NCBI GenBank assembly: GCA_023433945.1
Contig: JAEYTP010000142.1
Location: 71,865-135,864 of the forward strand
Origin: Bacillota bacterium
GTDB taxonomy: Bacteria; Bacillota; Clostridia; Acetivibrionales; DSM-1351
Direction of reading: 5' to 3'
Length of the DNA stretch: 64,000 bases
The notes under the pieces are model-generated. The model had not been told where the DNA came from. It made no database searches and was given only the letters and a program-made list of their open reading frames with translations. Below, one piece after another: positions 45,383 through 53,354 of this stretch. Position numbers and translations under genes: made by a program. Within the stretch, counting starts at the first letter, position 1; each line of letters starts with the position of its first letter.

Positions 45383-46639
45383 AGCTTGCTCAATATCCTT
45401 AATAATATCGTCAATATGCTCGATACCAACAGAGAACCTGATTAATCCTGGGTCGATACCTGCATCTAGCAGTTGCTCGTCGCTTAGCTGTCTGTGCGTA
45501 GAGCTTGCAGGATGTAAAACCGCTGTTCTGCAGTCTGCAACATGAACAACTATAACAGCTAGTTTTAGTTTATCCATGAATTTAACTGCTCCCTCACGTC
45601 CACCTTTAATCTTAAATGAGATTACACCGCTTGCTCCCTTTGGAAGATACTTGTTTGCAAGGGAATGGTAAGCATCTTCTGGTAATGTAGGGTAGCTAAC
45701 AGAAATTATCTTGTCGTTTGTGCTGAGATATTCTGCTACCTTTTTGGCATTCTCACAATGTCTTTCAATTCTCAGATGTAGAGTTTCAAGTCCAAGATTC
45801 AGCAAAAATGCATTCATAGCGGTCATTGTGGAACCGTAATCTCTCATTAGCTGAACCCTTGCCTTTGTAATATATGCTGCTTTTCCACATTCTTTAGAAT
45901 AGATAAGTCCATGATAGGAGGCATCTGGTTCAGTAAACTCAGGGAATTTACCATTTGTCCAGTCAAAGTTTCCAGAGTCAACAATAACTCCTCCAACACA
46001 AATTGCATGACCGTCCATGTATTTAGTAGTAGAGTGAATCACAATGTCGGCACCATACTCTATTGGTCTGAGCAGAATAGGTGTTGCAAAGGTGTTATCT
46101 ATAATGAGCGGTACTCCATTTTTATGAGCAATACGTGCAAACTTCTCAATATCAAGTACACTTATCTGAGGATTTGCAATTGATTCACCAAAAAGCGCCT
46201 TGGTGTTTGGTAAAAAGGCTTTTTGTATTTCTTCATCTGATGCATCCTGGTCAACGAAGGTAACGCTTACACCCATCTTTTTGAAAGTAGTAGCAAAAAG
46301 ATTAAAGGTACCACCATATATAGTCTTTGAACAAACAAAGTGGTCTCCAGCTTTACATATATTCATAATGGCTATTAGGGATGCTGCCTGTCCAGAAGAG
46401 GTACAGAGCGCACCAACACCACCCTCTAAAGCTGCAATCTTCTTTTCAACACAATCAACAGTTGGATTGCTAATTCTTGAATACATGTGTCCTTCTACTG
46501 AAAGATCAAATAGTTTAGCTACATGCTCAGTAGAATCATACTTGTAAGTTGTGCTTTGATATATAGGGAGGACTCTAGGCTCGCCGTTGTTTGGTTTATA
46601 GCCTTCTTGAAGGCATTTAGTCTCAATATTCCAACTCAT
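45371..46639 (-). CDS. metY: O-acetylhomoserine sulfhydrylase
   Basis: 422 residues of the Cys/Met-metabolism PLP family. Lys in HSTTKYMDGHA binds PLP; LPIYQSTTYKYD, SRISNPT and the C-terminal HPASSTHRQLSDEQ are typical of MetY. It makes homocysteine from O-acetylhomoserine and sulfide, entering methionine synthesis. RBS AAAGGGCG lies 9 nt before the ATG. No S-box leader is seen. The stop codon lies inside a tandem-repeat unit. Confidence 0.93.
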   Translation of the reverse strand: MSWNIETKCLQEGYKPNNGEPRVLPIYQSTTYKYDSTEHVAKLFDLSVEGHMYSRISNPTVDCVEKKIAALEGGVGALCTSSGQAASLIAIMNICKAGDHFVCSKTIYGGTFNLFATTFKKMGVSVTFVDQDASDEEIQKAFLPNTKALFGESIANPQISVLDIEKFARIAHKNGVPLIIDNTFATPILLRPIEYGADIVIHSTTKYMDGHAICVGGVIVDSGNFDWTNGKFPEFTEPDASYHGLIYSKECGKAAYITKARVQLMRDYGSTMTAMNAFLLNLGLETLHLRIERHCENAKKVAEYLSTNDKIISVSYPTLPEDAYHSLANKYLPKGASGVISFKIKGGREGAVKFMDKLKLAVIVVHVADCRTAVLHPASSTHRQLSDEQLLDAGIDPGLIRFSVGIEHIDDIIKDIEQALED

Positions 46640-46696
46640 AAATACACGCCCTTTCTAAAAATAAGTAAAAATCGAATATAATTTAACAACAAATTG

Positions 46697-46726
46697 ATTA
46701 TATAGAATTATATATTTAAATGTCAA
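46697..46726 (-). promoter_or_regulatory. Sigma-A promoter of metY
   Basis: On the minus strand: TTGACA (46726-46721), 18-bp spacer, TATAAT (46702-46697), 57 bp before the ATG. Confidence 0.75.
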
Positions 46727-46877
46727 TGAAGATATGAATTTAATTCTCAAGAAGATATAAAATGTGAATTTTAAGTTTGATAATTATTGTTTGAATTTAT
46801 GCAAATAATAGAAATATGTTTTTTCATATGTTAATATAGTTAACGATTTTATGTAAACTAAATGAAAGGATAACAAA

Positions 46878-47768
46878 ATGTATATTATTAATTTCATCAG
46901 AGGTTTTTTTATGGCTTTGGCAGACAGCGTTCCAGGTGTTTCTGGCGGAACTGTAGCATTTGTTCTTGGGTTTTATGACAAGTTCATAAACTCACTAAAT
47001 GCGCTAACTTCAAAAAACAAGGATATGAGTAGGAGAGAGGCTCTGACCTTTCTTGCTAAAATCGGAATTGGCTGGGCTTGTGGATTTATTCTATCAGTAC
47101 TGTTTCTATCCTCATTGTTTGAGGAATATATTTATCAAATAAGCTCACTATTTACTGGCTTCATATTATTTTCAATACCGCTAATTATTAAAGAAGAAAA
47201 AAGCAGTATAAAAGGACATTATGGGAACATTATTTTCAGTATAATTGGTGTTATAGTAGTAGGTGCCATCACTTATTTTAATCCTATAACCAGCGGAAGT
47301 GGTTTGAATATTTCTTTTGATAATCTGTCGGTTGGATTGATGCTGTATATTTTTGTTGCAGGTATTATAGCAATATCAGCTATGGTTTTACCGGGTATTT
47401 CCGGTTCTACACTTCTTTTGATTTTTGGCCTGTATGTTCCAATAATCAATTCAATCAAGCAAGTGCTGACTTTTAACTTTGGTTACTTACCAATCCTTAT
47501 TATTTTTGGACTAGGTGTTATTCTAGGTATTATATCTGTTGTAAGACTATTGAGAGCTCTTCTTTTAAAGTACCGTTCAAAGATAATATATCTTATATTG
47601 GGGCTTATGTTAGGTTCTCTATATGCTGTTTTTATGGGACCTACAACACTTGATGTTCCAAAGGCAGCAATGGGTATCAGTACTTTTAGCATTGTATTCT
47701 TTTTAATTGGTGGCTTGCTGATTTTTGGATTGGACAGGCTGAGATTTTTAATGGAAAAAAAGAAATAG
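46878..47768 (+). CDS. popT: DUF368 membrane protein, PopT-type polyprenyl-phosphate transporter
   Basis: 296 residues with about eight helices. Two related motifs, DSVPGVSGGT (near residue 17) and MVLPGISGST (near 172), mark the internal duplication of the DUF368 family. PopT members recycle undecaprenyl phosphate across the membrane for cell-wall synthesis (established for a few bacteria; assigned here by motif). Single gene with a bidirectional terminator after it. Confidence 0.88.
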   Translation: MYIINFIRGFFMALADSVPGVSGGTVAFVLGFYDKFINSLNALTSKNKDMSRREALTFLAKIGIGWACGFILSVLFLSSLFEEYIYQISSLFTGFILFSIPLIIKEEKSSIKGHYGNIIFSIIGVIVVGAITYFNPITSGSGLNISFDNLSVGLMLYIFVAGIIAISAMVLPGISGSTLLLIFGLYVPIINSIKQVLTFNFGYLPILIIFGLGVILGIISVVRLLRALLLKYRSKIIYLILGLMLGSLYAVFMGPTTLDVPKAAMGISTFSIVFFLIGGLLIFGLDRLRFLMEKKK

Positions 47769-47777
47769 ATAATGGTA

Positions 47778-47821
47778 TTAGTCCCGCACTCCATAATATA
47801 GAGAGGCGGGACTAATTTTTA
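47778..47821. terminator. Bidirectional terminator after popT
   Basis: TTAGTCCCGC (47778-47787) pairs with GCGGGACTAA (47806-47815), followed by TTTTTA. It also covers the 3' end of the small minus-strand gene. Confidence 0.85.
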
Positions 47822-47971
47822 TAGATCGTCGTCATCTCGCGCTGGAATATTATTCGGATCTACTGGTCTGTCAGCATAGCTACTGCTCGGTTCTGTCTTG
47901 CTAGGAAGACTATTAATAATGCTCTCAAATTTTGATTGAACAAAACCTTTGTACCTTTCCTTTGGTCTCAT
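47819..47971 (-). CDS. Small hydrophilic protein of 50 residues
   Basis: Begins MRPKERYKGFVQSKFES and ends with an acidic tail (ARDDDDL). No membrane helix or known motif. AGGAGG at 47979-47984 lies 7 nt before the ATG at 47971, which argues for real translation; the frame opens further upstream but without a ribosome binding site. It shares the popT terminator. Function unknown. Confidence 0.65.
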   Translation of the reverse strand: MRPKERYKGFVQSKFESIINSLPSKTEPSSSYADRPVDPNNIPARDDDDL

Positions 47972-48095
47972 TTTAAATCCTCCTTTATCGTATTGTTGAA
48001 TAAAATGATAGAAATGTTTAATTAATATGCCCAATATATCCTTTATTTACACATATGGAAAAATATAATAGAATAAGGTTTATCTGGGGGGCAAA

Positions 48096-49283
48096 ATGAA
48101 CACAAAGGTAAGAGAAATATATCTTGTTATAATGTACATATTGATTTTAGCAGCTGGAATCAATCTTATTTTTAGAAGGTTGGAGTATATCTGGCTGAGT
48201 GTTATAATGATTGTTTTGTGGCTTCTATGCTTTAGTGTAAGAAACCTATTATTATATAACACAAGCAAGTGGGCGAGATTTATTACTATTACTTATTTAT
48301 TTGAGGTAGTTATCATGCTTACAACAGGAAAACTATGGGGTGGTGATGAAGTAAAGCTGTTTCTTCTTATCACACTTATAGACTGTTGCATTAAGTGGGG
48401 AAAGTACGCAGTAATTTGCTTAGCATTAATTCTTATTGGAGATGTATTTATACTTCATGCAACTTTTTCTGAGCTTAGTCCTAAGCTGATTTTAATGCTT
48501 TTAATTAAAGAAAGTCCTATTATTTTTCTGACAGCTATTATTTCCTACTTAAGTGGCAAGGTGTTTGAGGGTAGTTTCTTGTTAGAAAAATCTATTAAGG
48601 ACATTGAAGAACGTGAGGTTAGGCTGCAAATGGCATATCAGGACTTAAACCGTGCATACGAGGGATTAGAAGAAATGGCAACCCTAAAGGAACGTAATAG
48701 AATCGCTCGTGAAATACACGATACCGTTGGACATACTTTGACCACTGTAATTGTGGAGATGGAGGCAGGTAGAATGTTGGCTGACAGGGAGCCTGCTGAT
48801 GCAAGAAATCGCTATGAGATGGCTCAAGCGCAAGCTGTCAAAGCTCTCGATGAAATGAGATATTCTGTTAGAATGCTATCAGATAAATCCCATCAACAGG
48901 ATTTGAGTAAAATTACAGAAGAAATATTACATACTACTATGAACCATACCGGCGTAAAGATTAAATATGAAATAGATGTTCCGAATTGTACAGAAGACAG
49001 ACTAAATCAGCTCTTAGCAAGGGCTCTTAAGGAAGGTATTTCAAACAGCATACGTCATGGCAAAAGTACGGCGTTTTTTGTTAAGCTATGGAAAGACGAT
49101 GGTCAAATAAGGATGCTCATACAAGACAATGGCACAGGATGTCACCCCATAGAGATGGGGTTTGGATTGACTTCAATGCAACAGGGAATTAGGCAAGCTG
49201 GAGGATGGGTAAAGTTTTCTAGCGAGCCACAGGAAGGCTTTGAAATTAGCATATCATTACCTTTTAAGGAGCAGACAAAATGA
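48096..49283 (+). CDS. LiaS/DesK-type sensor histidine kinase
   Basis: 395 residues. Five or six N-terminal membrane helices (about 8-150) without a large external loop, a coiled coil (about 165-195), and a HisKA_3 domain with His208 (RNRIAREIHDTVGHTLTT) plus HATPase (NSIRHG; DNGTGC; GFGLTSM). Intramembrane-sensing layout, as in kinases that detect envelope stress. Overlaps the response-regulator gene by 4 bp (ATGA). Confidence 0.9.
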   Translation: MNTKVREIYLVIMYILILAAGINLIFRRLEYIWLSVIMIVLWLLCFSVRNLLLYNTSKWARFITITYLFEVVIMLTTGKLWGGDEVKLFLLITLIDCCIKWGKYAVICLALILIGDVFILHATFSELSPKLILMLLIKESPIIFLTAIISYLSGKVFEGSFLLEKSIKDIEEREVRLQMAYQDLNRAYEGLEEMATLKERNRIAREIHDTVGHTLTTVIVEMEAGRMLADREPADARNRYEMAQAQAVKALDEMRYSVRMLSDKSHQQDLSKITEEILHTTMNHTGVKIKYEIDVPNCTEDRLNQLLARALKEGISNSIRHGKSTAFFVKLWKDDGQIRMLIQDNGTGCHPIEMGFGLTSMQQGIRQAGGWVKFSSEPQEGFEISISLPFKEQTK

Positions 49284-49942
49284 TAAAGGTACTTATTACA
49301 GATGACCAGAAAATCCTTCAGGAGGGTTTAAAAGCAATACTTGAAACTGATGAGAACATTAGTGTTATAGCTCTTGCATCTAGTGGCAGGGAAGCCATAG
49401 AGAAAATAGAAAAAGATATGCCGGATGTAGTGCTAATGGACATAAGAATGCCGGAAATGAGCGGTGTTGAATGCACAAAAATAATCAAAGAACGTTGGAA
49501 GGATATGGCGGTTTTGGTTCTCACCACATTTGATGATGAGGAATATATATCAGATGCTTTAAAATATGGGGCCAGCGGATATTTGCTTAAAGATATAAGC
49601 GGAGAAAAACTCATTCAGTCTATAAAGGATGCTCATAATGGTGATATGCTTTTGCCATCTCGAATTGCTGCAAAGATAGCAGATATGCTAAAGGAACAGC
49701 CTCAAAAGACAGATACTACTGCGCAGGATATTCAGGCCATATTAAAGTCACAGCTAAGGCTATCGGACAGGGAAGTAGAAATCGCAGTAATGCTGTCAGA
49801 AGGCTTTACAAACAGGCAAATAGCATCTGCATTATACATATCTGAAGGTACTGCAAAGAACTATGCCAGCAGCATTTACAGCAAGCTAGGAGTAACCGAT
49901 AGAACCAGTGCCGTAATCAAAATAAGACAATACATTAAATAA
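49280..49942 (+). CDS. NarL/LuxR-type response regulator
   Basis: 220 residues: receiver with phospho-acceptor Asp54 (VLMDIRMPEMSG) and a C-terminal LuxR helix-turn-helix (about 155-215, LSDREVEIAVMLSEGFTNRQ). Cognate to the overlapping kinase. The ABC system 166 bp downstream is its likely target, as in many Firmicute LiaSR-like loci. A terminator lies between, so that operon has its own promoter. Confidence 0.92.
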   Translation: MIKVLITDDQKILQEGLKAILETDENISVIALASSGREAIEKIEKDMPDVVLMDIRMPEMSGVECTKIIKERWKDMAVLVLTTFDDEEYISDALKYGASGYLLKDISGEKLIQSIKDAHNGDMLLPSRIAAKIADMLKEQPQKTDTTAQDIQAILKSQLRLSDREVEIAVMLSEGFTNRQIASALYISEGTAKNYASSIYSKLGVTDRTSAVIKIRQYIK

Positions 49943-49951
49943 AGCATACAA

Positions 49952-50009
49952 TTCTAGTAAATGAAATAGAAAAAATATGTTTCTAGCAAATTAAAATAGA
50001 AAACATATG
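49952..50009. repeat. Two 28-29 nt direct repeats
   Basis: Copies 49952-49979 and 49981-50009 begin TTCTAG and end ATATG, with a partial third copy from 50011. They lie between the response-regulator stop and its terminator. Confidence 0.85.
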
Positions 50010-50031
50010 ACTATAGTAATACAAAATCATT

Positions 50032-50063
50032 ACTCCCGTTACTAAAAGCGGGAGTTTTTTTTT
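50032..50063 (+). terminator. Terminator of the two-component operon
   Basis: ACTCCCG (50032-50038) pairs with CGGGAGT (50049-50055), followed by eight T. Confidence 0.92.
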
Positions 50064-50108
50064 GATAATATGATAGTGTAAACACAGCTATGAGAAAGGA
50101 GCAAATAA

Positions 50109-51239
50109 ATGATAAATTGTTTAAAGCCTTTATCCGCATTAAGATACATAGTTAATAATAAAAAACGGTCAGTTTCAATGATTATGGCAATAGCCGTAAG
50201 CGTTTTGCTAATACTTATATTCCAAATAGTCTTTTATGGTGTAACTGAGAGTGCAAAGATGGCTACAATAGGGAGGTTTGAAAGATTATCTATATTGGGA
50301 CCTGGAGATAAGGGGGTTATTAGCGATAAAGTTATCACAGAATTTTATGACAGTCCTCTTGTAGAAAAAATAATATCAACCGAGAGTGCTACTACAGATT
50401 ATTATCACTTCTTTGGAAATCTAAATATACCAGTTTACTCTTTAACTAGAGATGATTTGCAATATGTTTTGAAAGTATTAGATATGAAACTCAAGGATGG
50501 AAGATTACCCGATACAGACAAGCAGGAGATTATTGTTGATGAAAAGCTGCTTAATAATAAAGGAAAAAAACTTGGAGACTACATAGGAAAAGAAGTAGAT
50601 AAAGGTGAGAGACTAGATGGTAAATACAAGATTGTAGGTGTTGTTGAAGGAAACTGTATTATTGGTCTTTCTGCCATAGGGGATAAACAAGAATTTCAAA
50701 GTAGTATTAATCTATTATTTCCAAAGGAAGGTCGTTTAAATGAATTAAACCAGCAGCTTGAAAAAATAGCACCTGCTGATGCCCAGTTCAACTCATTGAG
50801 CAAGACATCAGAATGGCTAAGTGAGGATATTGAGCTTTCTGAAGATGCAACAACGCTTATATTAATTGTAATAATGATTATTATGAGCTTTGCAGCAGGC
50901 AATTCTAGTTATGCGCAGTACTTTTCGAGAAGATTTGAGTTTAGCACTCTTCAATCGTTAGGCTATACACGGCTAAAGATATTAATAAGAGCTGCGAGTG
51001 AAATATTATTCACTAACACGTTGGGATTTGTGTTTGGTCTAATATTGACAGTTTTAAGTGCATTGTGCCTCAAGATGCTTATTTATGATCCCAACGGGTA
51101 CCCATTTATACTGCCAGATTGGGTAGGGGTCATAAAAGCAGCAATAATTCCACTATGCACTATTGTTTTTAGTCTCATACCTGCTTGGTGGACACTTTCA
51201 AAAAATGACCAAATAGAAACAATGGAGAAGTATGAATAA
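50109..51239 (+). CDS. FtsX/MacB-type ABC permease
   Basis: 376 residues. One N-terminal helix (about 20-45), a large external domain (about 46-245) and three C-terminal helices (about 250-365), the MacB/FtsX layout that moves substrates off the membrane mechanically rather than through a channel. RBS AAAGGAG. First of permease-ATPase-permease; the two permeases are homologous but clearly diverged. Candidate role: peptide antibiotic response (inference from the neighbouring two-component system). Confidence 0.88.
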   Translation: MINCLKPLSALRYIVNNKKRSVSMIMAIAVSVLLILIFQIVFYGVTESAKMATIGRFERLSILGPGDKGVISDKVITEFYDSPLVEKIISTESATTDYYHFFGNLNIPVYSLTRDDLQYVLKVLDMKLKDGRLPDTDKQEIIVDEKLLNNKGKKLGDYIGKEVDKGERLDGKYKIVGVVEGNCIIGLSAIGDKQEFQSSINLLFPKEGRLNELNQQLEKIAPADAQFNSLSKTSEWLSEDIELSEDATTLILIVIMIIMSFAAGNSSYAQYFSRRFEFSTLQSLGYTRLKILIRAASEILFTNTLGFVFGLILTVLSALCLKMLIYDPNGYPFILPDWVGVIKAAIIPLCTIVFSLIPAWWTLSKNDQIETMEKYE

Positions 51240-51263
51240 CATTTAATAGAGGAGTTGTTAAAT

Positions 51264-51935
51264 ATGTTTGAATTGAAAAATGTTTGCTTGGTGTATGATA
51301 TTGGTAAGGAAGAAGTTACATATGCACTTAGAAATATAAATATTACAACAAAAAGTAATGGCATTTTAGGAATAATGGGTCCTTCTGGAAGTGGGAAAAG
51401 CTCCCTTCTCTATATAATGTCAGGCTTAAAAAATCCTACATCAGGAGAGATAACTTATAATGGCACAGTGATGAATCGGCTGTTTATTGACGATAAAGCA
51501 AATTTACGAAGAGAGAAGTTCGGATTTGTTTTCCAAAGGGGATACCTAATCGACTATCTATCAGTTATTGATAATGTATTGGTACCCGTAAATTCTAGTA
51601 GTGAAAAGTACAGGGCAAAGGCTATGGAGTTGCTGGAAAAGCTGGATATTGCAAAGCTGGCTTCAAAAAAACCATATCAACTATCTGGAGGACAAAGGCA
51701 AAGAGTAGTAATAGCAAGAGCACTCATAAATGACCCGGAGGTAGTATTTGCAGATGAGCCAACAGCAGCCCTTGATCATACTGCAGCAGCTGATGTAATG
51801 CGAGTACTTGGAGAGTATTCAAAAGATAAACTTGTTGTAGTAGTAACGCATGACACCAGTATACTTAGTGGAGTAGATAATATTCTGACAATATGGGATG
51901 GACGGATTGAAAACAAGGCAGGTGAAAGGAAATGA
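51264..51935 (+). CDS. MacB/LolD-type ABC ATPase
   Basis: 223 residues. Walker [10 protein letters not shown], signature LSGGQRQRVVIARAL, Walker B VVFADEP, H-loop VVTHDTS. GAGGAG at 51249-51254 lies 9 nt before the ATG at 51264; the TTG at 51255 abuts that site and is rejected. Overlaps the next permease gene by 4 bp (ATGA). Confidence 0.92.
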   Translation: MFELKNVCLVYDIGKEEVTYALRNINITTKSNGILGIMGPSGSGKSSLLYIMSGLKNPTSGEITYNGTVMNRLFIDDKANLRREKFGFVFQRGYLIDYLSVIDNVLVPVNSSSEKYRAKAMELLEKLDIAKLASKKPYQLSGGQRQRVVIARALINDPEVVFADEPTAALDHTAAADVMRVLGEYSKDKLVVVVTHDTSILSGVDNILTIWDGRIENKAGERK

Positions 51936-53032
51936 GACCACTTTCAGCGATTAAGTATATAAGGTCTTGCATTGGTAAATTGCTGCCTATCATAATTACC
52001 GTATGTCTTGGTGTAGCAATAATGTATTTTATGGTAATGTTTGTAGCCCAGCTAGGCAAATCAGTCAATATTATGGGTTTATACCCCTATGAGAATGCAT
52101 CCATGGTGTGGGGGGGAGAAAAGGGTATTGATGATAGTGACAGTAAAAAAATTATAGATTATTCTAAGTCAAAGGGAGCACAGACTTTCATTGTGGATGG
52201 ATATAGCATCAGCTATAGAATTATTGTCGGAAAGACTGGTGGAACTATACTTATGACTGATAAGGACGACATAAAAGATATAGTCAACACGCTTAAGCTT
52301 ACAATATCTGAGGGTAGTCTTCCGCAAAAGCAAGGAGAAATATTGTTGGATGAACGCCTCGCCAAGAACTATGGATTATCAGTGGGCTCAGTAGTGAAAA
52401 AAAATACTGATGGCTGGTACATAAATATGGATTTAAAAATTGCTGGCATATATACAGGGAAAGCAGCAATGGGAATTGGAATACTTGACACGAAATATTT
52501 AAGCTTAGGAGACCCATATGTTTCATTGGCTATTACGGGACCTACTCAAAGCATGGATGATATAAATCATTACATTGATCAATTTTCTTCGAAATATACA
52601 GTTAATACATTTCAATCTGAAAGTAAAATGCTTAATAAACTGAATGGACCTATTACTGCTATGGAGCTGTTTTGTGGTGGTATTCTAGTATGTGTTATAG
52701 CAATTTTTATTGCAAATATTACATCAATCCAATATACAGTAAGAAAAAAAGAACTGGAGCTATTGCATGCCATTGGTTACAGCCGTGGATATATAGTCAT
52801 GAAGTCTTTCAAGGAAATGAGTATAGCAGCATTAATTGGATATGTTTTAGGTGTTGGTGTAGCGATATTAATAGGCTGGATAATGAACATATATATGCTC
52901 GAAGAGAATGGGACGGCTATGACACTTATACTTCCAAAGGATATAATAATGATGTTGATTATTCCACTATGCTTATCGTTGTTTAGTATGCTAGCACCAA
53001 TTAGACTAACTAAATTCAAGGAGCTAGCATAA
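51932..53032 (+). CDS. FtsX/MacB-type ABC permease, second subunit
   Basis: 366 residues with one N-terminal helix (about 15-38), an external domain (about 40-235) and three C-terminal helices. It shares the DERLAKNYGLSVG-type segment of MacB periplasmic domains with the first permease (DEKLLNNKGKKLG), so the pair forms a heterodimer with the ATPase. RBS AAAGG inside the ATPase gene; translationally coupled. Confidence 0.88.
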   Translation: MRPLSAIKYIRSCIGKLLPIIITVCLGVAIMYFMVMFVAQLGKSVNIMGLYPYENASMVWGGEKGIDDSDSKKIIDYSKSKGAQTFIVDGYSISYRIIVGKTGGTILMTDKDDIKDIVNTLKLTISEGSLPQKQGEILLDERLAKNYGLSVGSVVKKNTDGWYINMDLKIAGIYTGKAAMGIGILDTKYLSLGDPYVSLAITGPTQSMDDINHYIDQFSSKYTVNTFQSESKMLNKLNGPITAMELFCGGILVCVIAIFIANITSIQYTVRKKELELLHAIGYSRGYIVMKSFKEMSIAALIGYVLGVGVAILIGWIMNIYMLEENGTAMTLILPKDIIMMLIIPLCLSLFSMLAPIRLTKFKELA

Positions 53033-53140
53033 ATACGGCTTAATCTAAGATTATTTATTTGAAAAGCTCAATATTATGAACTCAATTTTTTTAACCGTAA
53101 TATAACAGAATATTTTTATAACTTAAAATAAGAATTTGTT

Positions 53141-53190
53141 AAAATAGCCCCCAACCTTTTCAATTATTGAATAGGGAGGGGACTATTTAA
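53141..53190. terminator. Hairpin between the ABC operon and hppA
   Basis: AAATAG-CCCC (53142-53151) pairs with GGGG-A-CTATTT (53178-53188). Flanks are T-rich on both strands. Probable bidirectional terminator of convergent genes. Confidence 0.6.
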
Positions 53191-53354
53191 TTAGCTCTGA
53201 AATTTATAGCCATGTAATTTATAGCTCCATAGTTCTGTATTTTAGCTCAGTATTCTGCAGCGCAGTGTGTTATATAGTATACATGCAGTATCTCTATATT
53301 TTGCAAGCATTATACTAATAGATTGTTATCCATTATACTGATAGATCGCTATCC
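53191..53354. repeat. Repeats at the 3' end of hppA
   Basis: Copies 53309-53331 and 53332-53354 agree in 20 of 23 bases; the second contains the last codons and stop of hppA (minus strand). Upstream, 53191-53262 holds degenerate repeats around TTTATAGCTC/TTTTAGCTCAG. The 300-bp spacer has no gene. Confidence 0.8.

Noticed and set aside
46640..46877. SAM riboswitch before metY
   Set aside because: The leader from the promoter to the start is about 57 nt, too short, and lacks S-box core sequences.
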